A stretch of DNA of 64,000 nt from Phoebastria nigripes (Eukaryota > Chordata > Aves > Procellariiformes > Diomedeidae). Both the position numbers and the translations under genes were made by a program. Every line of letters starts with the position of its first letter. Within the stretch, counting starts at the first letter, position 1. The notes under the pieces were generated by a model that did no database searches, was not told where the DNA came from, and saw only the letters and a list, made by a program, of their open reading frames with translations. This document shows positions 45,801 through 59,400 of the stretch, in pieces. The DNA lies in NCBI GenBank assembly GCA_035582835.1, contig JAYKAV010002778.1:229334-293333 (forward strand), read 5' to 3'.

Positions 45801-47435
45801 GGTTTTCATATGGATTTTTCTAAATGTTACAGGTGACGTGAGTGTGTTTCACAAATTATGTTTACTGTGGCAGAGTGGGCTGTGCAGAGTGGCACNTGAT
45901 GTCTTTTCTAGCAGATTTTATTTTTGTTGATGTTCCTACCGAATATGTATTTGGTATGGTGGAACAAAAGATTTTAATGATTTTATAAGTTGTTCCTAAG
46001 TCAGATGGCGGAAAATGACTAAAGGGACACATGACATCTAATGTTTTTTTCAGTCACTGAAGATCTTGTTAGAAGACGTGCAGAACATAACAACTGTGAA
46101 ATTTTTTCACTAGAAGAAATCTCTTTACATCAGCAGGAAATAGAAAAACTAGAGTATCTTGACAAATGGTGTCGAGATTTAAAAATTCTCTATCTTCAGA
46201 ATAATCTAATTCCAAAAATTGGTAAGTGTTTTCTGGATATGGTTCTTTTTAAATGGATTTAATGCATAATTTTGAAATCAGAAAAAAATATCTGTTATGT
46301 TATACTTTAAGGGAATGTAGAGTAACTAGAGAAAAGTTCTTCGTGGATCTGCTCCTATAAGATTTCCTTTCCCTGTCTCTTTAGTAAATTTCTAAGAAGC
46401 TCAGAAATTTGCAAGAGAAATTTTAAATGAAAAAGATAGTACTGAGATACAAGTCACTAGAATATGAGTGTAGAACACCTTTTATTGATTAGAATCTCAT
46501 AAATCAAGATATAACTTAAATATCCTGTCTTTGTGGCAAACAGAGAGACAAACAGTTTAGCATATACCGTGGACTGTGATATCATAGGACTAGTTCTCCT
46601 CATGCTCATTTTTAAACTCAGTTTTTATACAAATGGTATTTTTTGTTAACATTGAAATAATTTTCATTCAGATAAAATACCTGCTTTTGTGCATAAAGAC
46701 AACTTTTTACAACAAAGTCTCAATGGTCTTCCTATACCACAGGAGAAGGTATAATTTCATATGTTTTCTGTTTTGTGTTATAGGTTCACACATTTGCTAG
46801 GCTCTCTACAGAANGATACGACATCAGGCCTTGGGCTGGAAAAGCTTAGACTATACAGATAGCATGTAGATGAAGAATGGAAAGTCAGAAGTGCTCAGGA
46901 ATTATATTAGCATATTTCTTTGAAGTTCCTTAAGAGGAAGAAAAAAAATCTAGTTTTAGGGTGAAATTCTGTGCTCAGGNCTTGCAGGCAAAGGCTTTAA
47001 ATCCTCTGGAGGGACTCATCAGGAAACCCCTAGGGAGTATCTGTACTGATAACATCTGCATTTCTTAGAGTGGAGGAATCTTCTCCCAGAGAGAATAAGT
47101 TTTTTGAAACTGCTTTATGCTGCTCTGCCCCATCAAAAAATGGGACTAAAATAAGTTGGTTTTCTCTCTGTTACTATGTCCTTAAAAAGGCACAAGACTT
47201 CATCTTGTTCTTTTGTCAACAATCATACCCCCTTTAGGTTAGTACAGTATATCATATTACTGTTCAGATTATTGCTTTTTGGACACAAGATTTTTTCAGC
47301 AATCTCATTTTCGAGACATTCAATTTTTATCTTAACTTAATCTAACTGTAGGAGTTGGAAAAGTATCCAACTTCCTACTTCATATATTCTTGTATAATGT
47401 AACAGCTTTCCAAGATAATGCCTTAGTAACAAATG

Positions 47436-47473
<38 letters not shown>

Positions 47474-50400
47474 CACTATAAAAGTAGTGACCAAAAGGGT
47501 TGCCAACAGGGGTTGTGTTACAAAGTACTGAAGAATTTGAGAATTCTTCCCAGTGGATACCAACATGTCCATGCAGAGCCCACAGCAGTTCCAAGCACAC
47601 TTCAAAATGTCATAGCCGAATGGTTTATATTGACTCTATTGGGATGTGTCTTTTCTCCTCTTAAAGAAAACCTTTATGCAGCCCTCAAGATCTGACTTGC
47701 CTACTAATCAGATAGCAAGTTGTAAGGCATCCACTGTATGGATGAGTCCTGGTTCTTTTTTTTTTCTATAAATGGAAAAAATCCCACAAGATGCCATTGG
47801 CTTCAACACTCATCTCTCTCACATCTTCACGTGTACAGGCACTGCCATTACAGAAATACCGTAAGAAAAATGAACAGCCAGTCTAAGCTGCACAAGTCCT
47901 TGCTGAGAAATTAATTTCATCATCTGTTTGTGAATTGTGAAGAAAGAATCTCTCCAAGGTCTTAGTAAACTAAGTGGTAGGATTCATGTCACCAAACTTT
48001 TAGACATCTATGTCTTAGGCAGTTACTGTAGCCTCCCTTTATAACCAGTGATGAAGAAAAGACATATTTTTGAGCATGATTTGGTTCACTGGTTCTAGAC
48101 AGCCAATTTAAGATAAGACAAATTGCACCTTGAAGAGCCTATTTCTCTTTGTTGATTGTAGAGGAGCCTAGACAACTAACTCAGCTGTAGACATGATCTG
48201 TGTTAGTTAGATGAAGCTCCCTCTCCTTGAATTTCTTTGTTTGTCTCAGCAGGGACAGTTTGTACAGCAGTTAATCAGTGTGGCTTGTGAATTAGAGTTT
48301 GAGGTAAACTTTATGACTTCATTGGACAGGTTTTCCAGTCAGATCTTCAAAAGATCAGGGGAAAAATTGGTGAATCGTGACAGAAGTTATACTATGTGTG
48401 TTGTCTCAAATTTATGTCTCTGACCTGTGTGTCGTGTGTCTCGTGGTATATGCATTTTTCAGACATTTTTGGGACTGAGGAAGATTGTTGCTACCCTACT
48501 CCCTCTTTACCCGCTTTGTGTATTCAAAGGAGGAAATGCTAGCCATTCTGACACAACCCCACACATTGTGAACCTCCTAATTTCAATAGCTCANGGTGAA
48601 AATAATACAGGCTAGATTCCAGATTAGGAGGGGGTACATGTGTGTGGCTTTGTTTTGTTCATACTGAAGCCATATAAATCCTTATTTGCAAAATTTTTAA
48701 AAAGGGAGGGGAGGAAGTTTCTTGTATTAACCCTGTAGATAAAAGATCTTTAAAAATGAAATATATACTAAAGAAGCCAATCTTTTCTATATAAGTGAGT
48801 ATAAAACTCTAATTTTATAAAGCTTGACTAAGTATGGCCTGATCCTTTCTGAGTTTCATGACAAATGGAATGTTTCACCATGCTTTTTGGCCAGTCCTCT
48901 TGCCAACACTAGATATAACTATNTATTATATATAATACATATAATATATATAAATATATATTATATATAATTATATATATTATATAATTATACATGGTTT
49001 ATGGATTTGTGATAAAAAATGTGTTTATAACCTTCCTTATTTCTTTTTACTTTTTAATTTTAATTTGTGTTTTCAGAGAACTTTATTGTTTTTGTCTTTT
49101 TATTAATATTAAAATATTAATGCCCAGTAATCTGATACAAATTCTGATTTGTCCTTCCTATTTTTCTGCTTTATTGTTTCTTTGAAGTAAAGTGAGCAAG
49201 TAAAATGANAACACCCTTTCCAATGAAGAAAACCGAAATAACAGATCTATGTTTTGTTACAGAAAATGTGGGCAAACTAAAGAAGCTGGAATATTTAAAT
49301 GTNGCTTTGAACAACATTGAAAGAATTGAAAATCTGGAAGGTCAGATTTTGAACAAACCATTTTGCCTTTTCATATTGAAACACTTAAGTTGTGACTTAG
49401 TGTAAAAGAGGGTGGAAGCCATTGTTTGTCCACCAGTAAAGGTACTTTGTTGATACTCAGAAAGAGCCTTTTTGTGTGCAGCATTTAAAAAATGCTTCTT
49501 TGTAGCTAGTGCTTCCTACTGCTGCAGTTTTGTCATTGAACTTTCTTAAATGTATTTTAACTCACTTTTTGCATATTCTCTCACCAGTGTTGCCAGCTAT
49601 GATAGCTCTATTCTTTAATACTTTACAAAGCAGGAATCCAAATTTTTCATGAAATTGGTATTTCCCCACTGTAAAGACACGATAATTTGTTATGCAAGTT
49701 AGCTGGAGCAATGCGAATTTTTTTTTTAACGCTATGCAGGCTGTAAAAAATCTCTCTTGTGTAATGTTTCAGCAGTCATCTTCACTTTAGCAGTCAAGTG
49801 TCACACACAAGAAGGTTCTACTCTGTGCACAGGTTGCATTGGCAGTCTGGGGTATTTTTAAAGAGGTTTTCAGATGATTCTTTTCTCTGTCATTGCATGA
49901 AGTCCTGTCTGTTTTACCTGTGTTTAAACCTTTATCCTGTCACCATAGTTGCATGTGCAAAGATCTAGCATTTTCCAAGATCAAAATCTAAGACTTAGAG
50001 CCACCCATAAACACATCCCATATTACTTGAATAATTTCTGACTTGATTTCTTTCTCTTTCTTGATTCTGATTAGGCCAGTTGCTGAACCTTTAAAATGTC
50101 CACCTTGACAAGGGAACAATAAAAAAAAAAAAGCTGGGTTTTTTTTGTTTGTTTTGTTTGTTTTGATTTTTTTGTGTGGTTTTTTTTAAGTCTACAAGCT
50201 GATTCAAGAAGATGGCTTAAATCAAATAAAAAAAATAAGCAAATAGGCTAAGCACAAGTTTGTAAAAGTTGAAGAAATAGGTAGTACGTTACATATTTGG
50301 CAATTAGTTGAGAAACTTGCATCTGTTTTCATGCCAGTAAATTTTAAGTTCCTCTCTCAGGCTGCATTATTTATTACTGTAATTTGTCATTTACTTAGGA

Positions 50401-53400
50401 GTCAGAACCTTTGGGAGTGAGCCTTGCAAAAATTTGGGTTATTTAAATCCCCTAATAAATCATTTTGAGTTGTTTATTTTCTTTCAGCTCCATTAAGCAT
50501 AAAATACTTGCCAAATAGACCTGCAAAGGAAAAGAAGTGATTACAATGATGAGCACCGAAGTTGAGCTTGCTCTTAGCTAAACTTTTTTACTCTTAGAGT
50601 CAAGGTTATGATTCATGGACAGATTACAATAAAAGGAGAGGCTGATAAATTTTGGATCTGGATTTCCAAGACCATTTTGTTAGCTAATTTAGAGTTTCTG
50701 TTTATAATGAATTGTTTTGGTTAACAAACATTTTCTCACTGGTATTTGCAATTTAACCAGTGATAAAGTATTCACAATGATAGCTGAGTCCATAGAGTGG
50801 AAAACCTCATCTTGACTTGGAGTGAATTTTTAGAAAACCTTATTTTTACACTTGAATAATGTTAGCTAAGATTAACAGTACACAGAAATGAAACCCATAA
50901 CTGATCCTGCTCTCCTGAAGCAATTAGGCACTCTTTTAGCCATATGGTGAAAACTCAGCTGAGGAAGGGTACCAAGGCAATCAGACTGTTAAAACTGAAG
51001 TCCAGCTTATCCAGAAATGAAACATTTAATAGCTCATCTAGTATACAAGCACTGACCACAAAGTTTTGATGGTGATAAAACCAATAATAAGTTTTGATAT
51101 TTTGTATTTTATTGAGATTTTTTTTCTTTCTATAAATATTATGACCTCATAAACTTAAGCTGTGAGTCACTCTCTCACTTGTGGCTTGGAAAAGATGTAT
51201 CCTGATAGGATGAAATTAGTATACAGACAACAAATGCAGACAGTTTTATATCCAAGTGTGTGCACATGGTTGTGTGTTTGTGTGTATGTGTGTATGTCAT
51301 GTGTACATTTATGTTATGGATAAATTGAATTAAGTTTTTTTCAAACAGGCTGTGAAGAACTGAAGAAACTTGACCTGACAGCAAATTTCATTGGTGAAAT
51401 CTCCAGTATTGAAGCCCTAAAATATAATATACATCTGAAGGAACTGTTTCTAGTGGGTAACCCATGTACTGAATTTGAAGGTTATAGACAATTTGTGGTG
51501 GCAACTCTTCATCAATTAAAAGTAAGATTTTTAAAATTAAATTTATATCCAAATCAATAACCAGCATTATTGACTGAACATACTAATCTCAAACAAAATA
51601 AATGCCTGCGGTAGGAAAACTAGGAGCATTTTTCTTACTGTCCACAGGAAATTAAATTCTATTCTGAAGAATAAGTGACTACAGTAAATAATGTGATAAT
51701 AAATTGGTTCTGTTTTGACTAAACCACATGCATTTGTTAATTTTTCTGTCATTTTCATTGGAGATCCTTAAACAAAGTTCTGAAAAAATAAATACACTGT
51801 ACAGTTATGGCTTTTTTCTCATTTGTTTTTATATATATAATGCATTTTTAAATTATTTTCATGATTGCAGAAAGTTACCAGGTTGTTGGTACCATACCAA
51901 CAATATGTACCAAACCAGTAGGTTTGTCAGGCAGTAGAAAGATAGAAATTGATGTAAAAATGCACTATATTGCATCGACTGTAAATAGATACTTTGAGAT
52001 TGAGGTTTTGTGCAATGATGTACTGATGTAATGATTTCCTGCCATGGAAACAGGCAGTCCCAGTCCTGAAATATGCTCCCACAAATTTCCCTTGGAGAAG
52101 CACAGATGCTTACTTAACTTATTAAGAGTGGATTCAGCTCACTTAGTTGGCAATAAACTAACACATCAAAAGAAATAATTTTGTAATAGTTTCATGAGCT
52201 GAATCAAGGTCAGGCAAATATCAGAAATGGCTGAAGGGACTCTCTCTACTACGTAGTCTAATAAGACCAACTGAAATTCCTGGAAAATGCAAAAAGGAGT
52301 TCTCAGACTCACAAAACCATTTTCAGATCTGAATAGCAACTTATTGTTAATTCTTTTTAATATAGTATAACTTACATAGTGCTATGGAAGTTTGAAAGGT
52401 GTATTTTTGATTTTATACAGAAAGTAAGCTATCAAAACTAACCTACAGTTTAATGGATTTATTGGTTTGAATATGTTTAAAATTTCTCACATATCTATAT
52501 TAATTTTTTTCTCTTTGGGAAGTGTTTGGATAGTAAAGAAATAGAACGTTCGGAGAGGATTCAAGCACTTCAAAACTATCCAGAAGTGAAACAGAAAATC
52601 AGAGAACAGGAACAAGCTTACCTTCTCAAAAGGGCCAGAGAAAAAGAAGAGGCTCTAAGAAGGACACAAGAAAGAAAGGACAAGAAACAAAAACAAATGG
52701 AATCTAAGCTTGGATTTGACAGGTAACAGTAAGCAACAACAGTTTGCGAGTAAACCTGATCTAGTTGAAGATGTCCCTGCTCACTGCAGGGGGGTTGGAC
52801 TAGATGACCTTTAAAGGTCCCTTCCAACCCAAGCTATTCTATTATTCTATGATTCTATGACCATTCTTCTCTTTCTTCATTAAGAATTTTTTTTCTCCTC
52901 ATTAAATAATTTATATAATTCCACTTAAATCTTTTTGTTTGTCTTTATTGTCAATTCTAGCAGAATTATTTCTCCTCATGCATGTTATCTCTAATGAAAA
53001 ATATAATTAATTACAAACATAATTAATTACTGACCTGCAGACAGTACAATAGAATTTTTGTCCCAAAACTCCAAGCTAAGTTGTCTGGGTGCCAAAATAG
53101 TGTAATTGATAGCTTCTTTCAGGAGAACAGCTGGATATTGTTATTTAAGGTAATGCAGGGGTTCCAGAGAGAGCAGCTGTTCACCTATGATTGTTTTTGC
53201 TTTAGAGTTATTAGATATGAAGACTGAAACAGAATATTGCAGATCTTTCGAGATGTAAAAAGGCTATGGAATATTGATTTCTATACTTCTTCCACCTAAT
53301 ATCATTGAGATTACCTAAATAGGAGAAGGATTTTTGTCTGGGGTCATATTCCACTGCAGCTGCCATCCGTCTTATTTTTAATCCAATAGAGACTAAGTTC

Positions 53401-56400
53401 CATGGAGCTGGCTATGGAACTTTGTCCTCATAGATCACAGCCGTGTCATAAATTCAGTTTTCTTTCTATATTGATAAAGACTTTCTGAAGATTACAGAGG
53501 CTTAGGGCTAGGGGGAAAAATGATTCAGATTCTAAGATGGCACTTGAGGAGATGCCTAAGTAAANTGTTGCTACCCTATAAAATTCTAATCTGCTGCTGC
53601 CTGATATTGGTAATACTTAAACATCNTACAGACTGAAGATTTTCTTTCACCTGAAAGTTGTGAGGGTATCTGAAATTTCTGCTCCTGAAATTAAATCTGT
53701 TGAACTATCTATCAGGGTTTTCAGATGGCTAGGCATAACCGTATCACTTCTTAGTTAAGTAAATGAAAAACATTATGTCAAAATATGTTTTGTTGATTGA
53801 TGAAAGAAGCAGAGCAGAGAACATTGTCTAAATCTATAAGATACTGTTCTTGGTAGGAATTATACAGCTATTAGTATTGGGTTAAAAATATATTATTGCA
53901 AGAATTCATTAGCAAGTACTCTTCCTTCATTTCATTGGGACAATATTCCATGTGATCTTGTGTAGCCCAGACTCCCTGCAGAACAAAGAAAACCATCAGG
54001 CAGAAGGAGACAGAGAACAAGAAACGTGGAGAACAGTTGAAGATGATGAAGAAGACAGAAGATTTTGGGAGGAGCCTACACCGTATACTCCGGAATCTAG
54101 ATTAGAAACTCACAGATATATTGAAGAAAAACGGAGAGCTAAAGACANTATAAGGTATGGTTTTGTTTTAATATATGCTATTAATTGAGGAAGGGAAAAT
54201 TTTCAAAGGTACAGAGTAGAGGTAGGCGACTGCCTCACTTTAAATAGTACTGAGAACTGGCAGCTTAAATCCCTGTTGCTGTGCAAATATGCTTATAAAA
54301 TCTAAATAAAATATTCAGATTGTTCATTTTGTTTTGTTTCATTTTCTAAAATTTATTTATGATACCCTTTATCTTGTTTTTCCTCAAATAGAGTTTTTAA
54401 ATATAATTTCTCTTTTCAACTCCATTTTATGGACTTTAGAAGTTTCACTTTTCTGTCAGCTAACATGTTTCGTGTAGTTCAATGTTCAATATTCTTGCTA
54501 AAAGTATTTATCTGGAGTGCAGGTTGCATTATATAAATGCCCTACAGGACATGCTACAAAATTTTTGCACAAGTGGCATTTCAGGCACCTTTTCTATGTG
54601 ACTTAGAAATTTTTTCACATACTTTATCAAAGATATTTGTACCAATTAATAAGATTCTTCATGTTATCTATGCTATTTGGCATGGTGAATCTGAAGATGT
54701 CTCGCCCCTGAAAAGCCTTTAAAACTTCCTGAAGTTGCCACTGGTTTTGCTGACTATGGAAAATTAATGCAGATACTAACAAAAAAAGTTATTTTATTGC
54801 TGCCGGCTTATTAGTTCCTCAAACATTGTAAGCAATGTCTTTTTTTTCCTTTTTTTTTCTTTTTTTTTTTCTTTTGCTTATATAACAGCATTTGTGCCAG
54901 AGATTTTTTCTAGCTGTTCTTTTTAAGGGCATGCTTTTTAAAAGATTTATCAAGCCTAAGTATTGAAAAAGTCAGTCCTAAGGAACTCTCTAAGAAATCT
55001 GGAAATCTGCATAACTTGTTGCTATTATTAATTCAAGGTCTAGCATTTTCCCAGAAGAACTACTGTGAAACCCAGATTCTAGCTAGTTAGAATTTTGCTG
55101 TGTTTGGGGATGCCTTGCTCCAGTCAAAAGCAAATGTGTTCCAAATGTTTCCCTCTAAATATTAAAGGAGAGTCCAAATAGCATTATAATAAAGATAGAA
55201 TAATTCTTTTCTGGATTATTCTAAATTGCCAAAGCATTTAAAGGAATTAAAAATCCTTTCACGGTTCATTTTGTTTTGGTGGTGAAATTTTTGTTAGGTA
55301 GCATGAGAAAAGTGAGAACAGAAAAGTGCCCCTGACAACTTCAAATCATCCTTGCTGGTGGACAGGAGCTGAAACGTAACTTTAATATAAGTTACTCAGC
55401 ATAAAATTATGTTTAGTTTAGTATAAAATTGACATGAACTCAATCAGACCAATGCTAAGTTTGAACCTATCTATGACATGTTAGTACACGTTAAATTTGC
55501 CAGCTGGGGTAGAGTTGGACAGTTGATAATAAACTCAGCACCTTTGGCTATTGCCAAATGAGTGAATACTTGCAGTTTCATTCAAAGAAAATTCAGACAA
55601 GTGTAAAATCAGTTGCAGCTGAAAGGTGCACAGGATCTCCTTTAGCTGTTCATTGGCAGAACAAGGCCTTTCAGCTCATCTCAGCACAAAGTTAAACAAG
55701 TTATTTTAAGCTCTAATGATTATGACATGACTGAATTTGCCTTAAAATGGTTCACATGAGCAGACAGATTTCATCTAGAAACAGATTATTAACAGCTAAG
55801 AGGTGGTAGGATATAATTTCCTGAAGCATTTCTGAGAACTGCATCTTTAGAACAGAGTGGTGGTTCATTCACTTTACATTTAAGTGTCAAGAGTAGGGAT
55901 TCAGGTGTAGAAACTGCTAGCCCACAAATCCCACATTAAAGCTCTGATTTATACTATAGAATAGTATTTAACTCATGCATAGTTGTGAATCTTTCTTAAA
56001 CAGAAGTTGTTTTTATGTAGTCATTCCAGTAGCACTACTTGAATGTTTTTATTTCTTCTTCAAATCCATTGTATTTATAGACCAAATACTTTTTTATGCT
56101 TTTTTCCCCCAAGGTGGTCTAAATCTTACATGATTTCCCTCATTAGTGATTTACCTTTAGTGTTCTCTTAATCTTGAACTTATAGTAAGAAATTGGTTTG
56201 GGAACACAAAAAGCAATGCATTGCTCTTGTCATTTTGAGAAATGGGGNTTTTTTATATGCCACCTGAAGTAGCCATACACACTATATTGACCAGCTGAAG
56301 AGTGGATTAATGCAAAGCGACAGTTACAGTGTTGTATTTTTAAAGAAAACATAGCCATTTTTTACACAGGTGCAAGCAGATTTTTCTTTTTCACGTTATT

Positions 56401-59400
56401 AAGATTCCTTACTCTTCCTCTCCTTGCTCATGATCTAAACCTTTATACAGGAAAATACCAGTACTACAAGGCTTAATGATCTTAGAGTGATCTGCTTTGT
56501 TTTGACAGATAAATTTAAGGTAACTTGTTTATTGCACTAAACGAAAGTCAGAGACAGTTTAACTGCTGATAGCTGGACATGGATAGTGAAGACTAAAGTC
56601 TTCATCAGTAATACGTATTGTATTTTTTGAAGGAAGAACACAACAAAAAAATGTAATAGATGCATCAACAAATATTCTGTATGTATGCACTTTGGTCATA
56701 CTGTATCCTATTTGGTGCTGCTTGTAATATTTGAGCATTAAAATTCTTTGTACTAGTGCAGAATAGTGACTGATAGACATGCTATTTAGAGGTATGCCAA
56801 GCATTTGTTCAGTAGAAGTAATTAAGTTAGCATGAATAAAAAATTTCTTTAGAATTGCTTGCACATACATCAAATCAGTTCACAGTAATGATACCTCATG
56901 ATTAGTATGACCATTCATAACTAGAAAAATGTCCCATTTCATATGTTTAAGCAATCCACTGATTTCTTAAGATATACCAGATAAATTTGATATATTACTC
57001 TCTGATAATGGACATTGTGACCTGCAGAAGAAGTTATTATCAATGTAAGACATGATATTACAAAGCATTTGCTCATCTTTAGATGGTGCTTTTAATGTGC
57101 AGTTAGACATTTGATATAACCTGGTTTGTTCCTGAAATAAGTTGTATCCTTAACATCAAATACCAGATAATTCTTATCTCTTGCCATCCTCTTCTTTCTT
57201 TTTTGCAATTGAACATAAAATACCAGAATGTGAAATTATAAACCATTTTTCTTTCTGTTTTGTTAAGGGGATCAAAAAAGAGAGAGAAGCCTCTTTGGAC
57301 GTTGNTCACTGCAGAAGGAAAAGTTCTGAATGTGAATGTGCCAAAGTATGTAAGGTTAAGAGGTTAAACAGGCTAACCTCTTTATAGTTGATTNGGGCAA
57401 CTATTTCAAGATATGTGACAATACAAAAATAAGAGGGCTGANAAATTCTTGTTGTGGTATTATATTCCTGGGGGGAAACTGACTTCTAAAATTATATTCT
57501 GATGCTGGAAAAAGAATTAGTTTGCAGTGAGTAAAGTGTTGAAGGTTGTTTAATTTAACGTCTTGGTCTTTGATGATTGAAGAACTTGTTTTTCTCTAAA
57601 AGATATAAGACGTTTTACTCTTTTCCGTTCTATGGTAAGGATCTGTTTCTTTGAGCACCTTGCCAATAGTGGGAAAAGTTTAACTGATTTGACTATTGAA
57701 GATAAATGTGTATGAGTAGCCACTTTAAATGTGAAAAAATACATCCAAATAATATTTCTGGACAAAATCATTCTGTCCTCTGATGACAGATGCAAAGCTG
57801 GCAGAATTAGGAAGGGTATGTAGTTCATTTCTATGGCACGAGGTCCTTTGACACTGAATGAGGTCTCTAGCAACAGAGGCTGGTGATACAAGGGGGAAGT
57901 TGCTTGTATTTTATCGTTGACAAAGGCACCTGGGTATTCATGTGTTTTGGAATGAGTTTCCAGGGATATCAGCCATGCGTTACCATTGGTTCACTTGAAG
58001 CAAACCTTCCTTTTCTAAGGGAAAACAGGAGACAGAGAGTGCAAACATTGTGTCCTTATAAACGGCTCCCCAAAGAGCTTCCTACAGGAGACTGTGATCA
58101 AAAAGTGGCCTACGAAGGGCCACTTACCTGTCTGCTGTCCTCTGAATAAGTTTTTCCAACTTAAGACTGATTTAGCTGCAAAATCAAAGCTAAGAACATG
58201 CTTATCGTTAGCATGAAGAATGCTTTCTAAATCTTGGAAGTTTATAAATCAATGCAAATTCAAGGAATTTGAAAACCTACATTAGAGGATCAGTGCATAA
58301 TTTTCAGTGGTATAGGGAAAATTAAAGGTAGTGGCAGAAGAGTTCATGTTTTTTTCATCTGTACCAGAAGATACTTACCATTGTATTGATGTACTTTTTT
58401 TGTAAAAATGTGTTGACTGAAAAAAATTTTAAATAATTTTCTAGTTCGAAGAAGACAAGTTTAAAATAGTTTAAATCTTGTGTTAATAGAATTTGATTAT
58501 GCCTCTAAAGAGCAGAGACATTTAGAATAAAGCTTTCGCTATCTTTTTAGAAGAAATACAGTCCCCTAGAGTTCACTGTTAGTAGCAGTCTTGTTTGTGT
58601 CACCCAAGTTTTCTGGATTAGAATTTAGTCTGTGGATGTGCCCACGTAAAGCCAGATCAATGAGCAGTTTTTGTCATGGTTTCAACAAGAATATCTCAGC
58701 TCTTCAGTGCAATCTGGCAGTGTATTGGAGACATAAATAAAGAGATAAAAGTAGACAGATGGTGTTCTCCAAAGTTTTTGCTTCAGTGCGTAAGTCTAGT
58801 GTCCATAGCAATGTCCAAGCTTCTCTGATGTTCTTTTGGAAGGTTAGGAAGAAGAATGGCTGCATNCTTCTGAGAACAGACTATTTCTCTTCATCAATTC
58901 TGATTAAGCTTCCCCCTAGAAAATTTTACATTTCTTTTCTCTTTTCACCCTTCATGTTTTAGTGAATTCTCAAAATTTGTGATGCAGTAAGAGAAAAAAC
59001 ATGAATGGGAAACAAAGCTGTTTTGTATTCTTTGCAGTTTTCCATTAAAAAATACCCATAAACTAAAAGCTCCATAAACTTTCCTGCAAGTTGGCTGTGT
59101 CAGAATACAGGAAAGCAAAGAGTTAAAAAGTATATCTGGCAAATATTTTTATTGCTGAAAAAATGTATCATCTAAATGGTTAACATTTGAGCTTCTTTCT
59201 GTTACCTGAACCCAAATTATCTAAGTATTTCAATGTCNCTGAAATATTTCAAATAAATTACATTAAGCAAAATCCTCTCATTTTATACTAATAACTAATT
59301 TATAAAAATCTTCTCATTTATAAGTGGGTTTTATTCTGTTTTTTCTCTACTTTAATACATGGGAAATGTTTGAGTATATGAGCAGAACTTGTAAGTCTAG

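Larger units (their letters stand above)
46222..49262 (+). other. DNAAF11 intron 2
   Basis: Contains a 37-base poly(A) run at 47436 and an AT-only palindromic tract near 48921. No exon or transposon recognised. Confidence 0.75.

Noticed and set aside
53911..53965. Earlier acceptor (ATTAG at 53912) for DNAAF11 exon 6 to restore a longer linker
   Set aside because: In the required phase the added sequence runs into a TGA before the conserved part.
57341..57350. Ending DNAAF11 exon 7 after CCAAAG
   Set aside because: The following bases TATG are not a donor. Ending after CCAAA uses GTATGT and gives the correct phase into exon 8.
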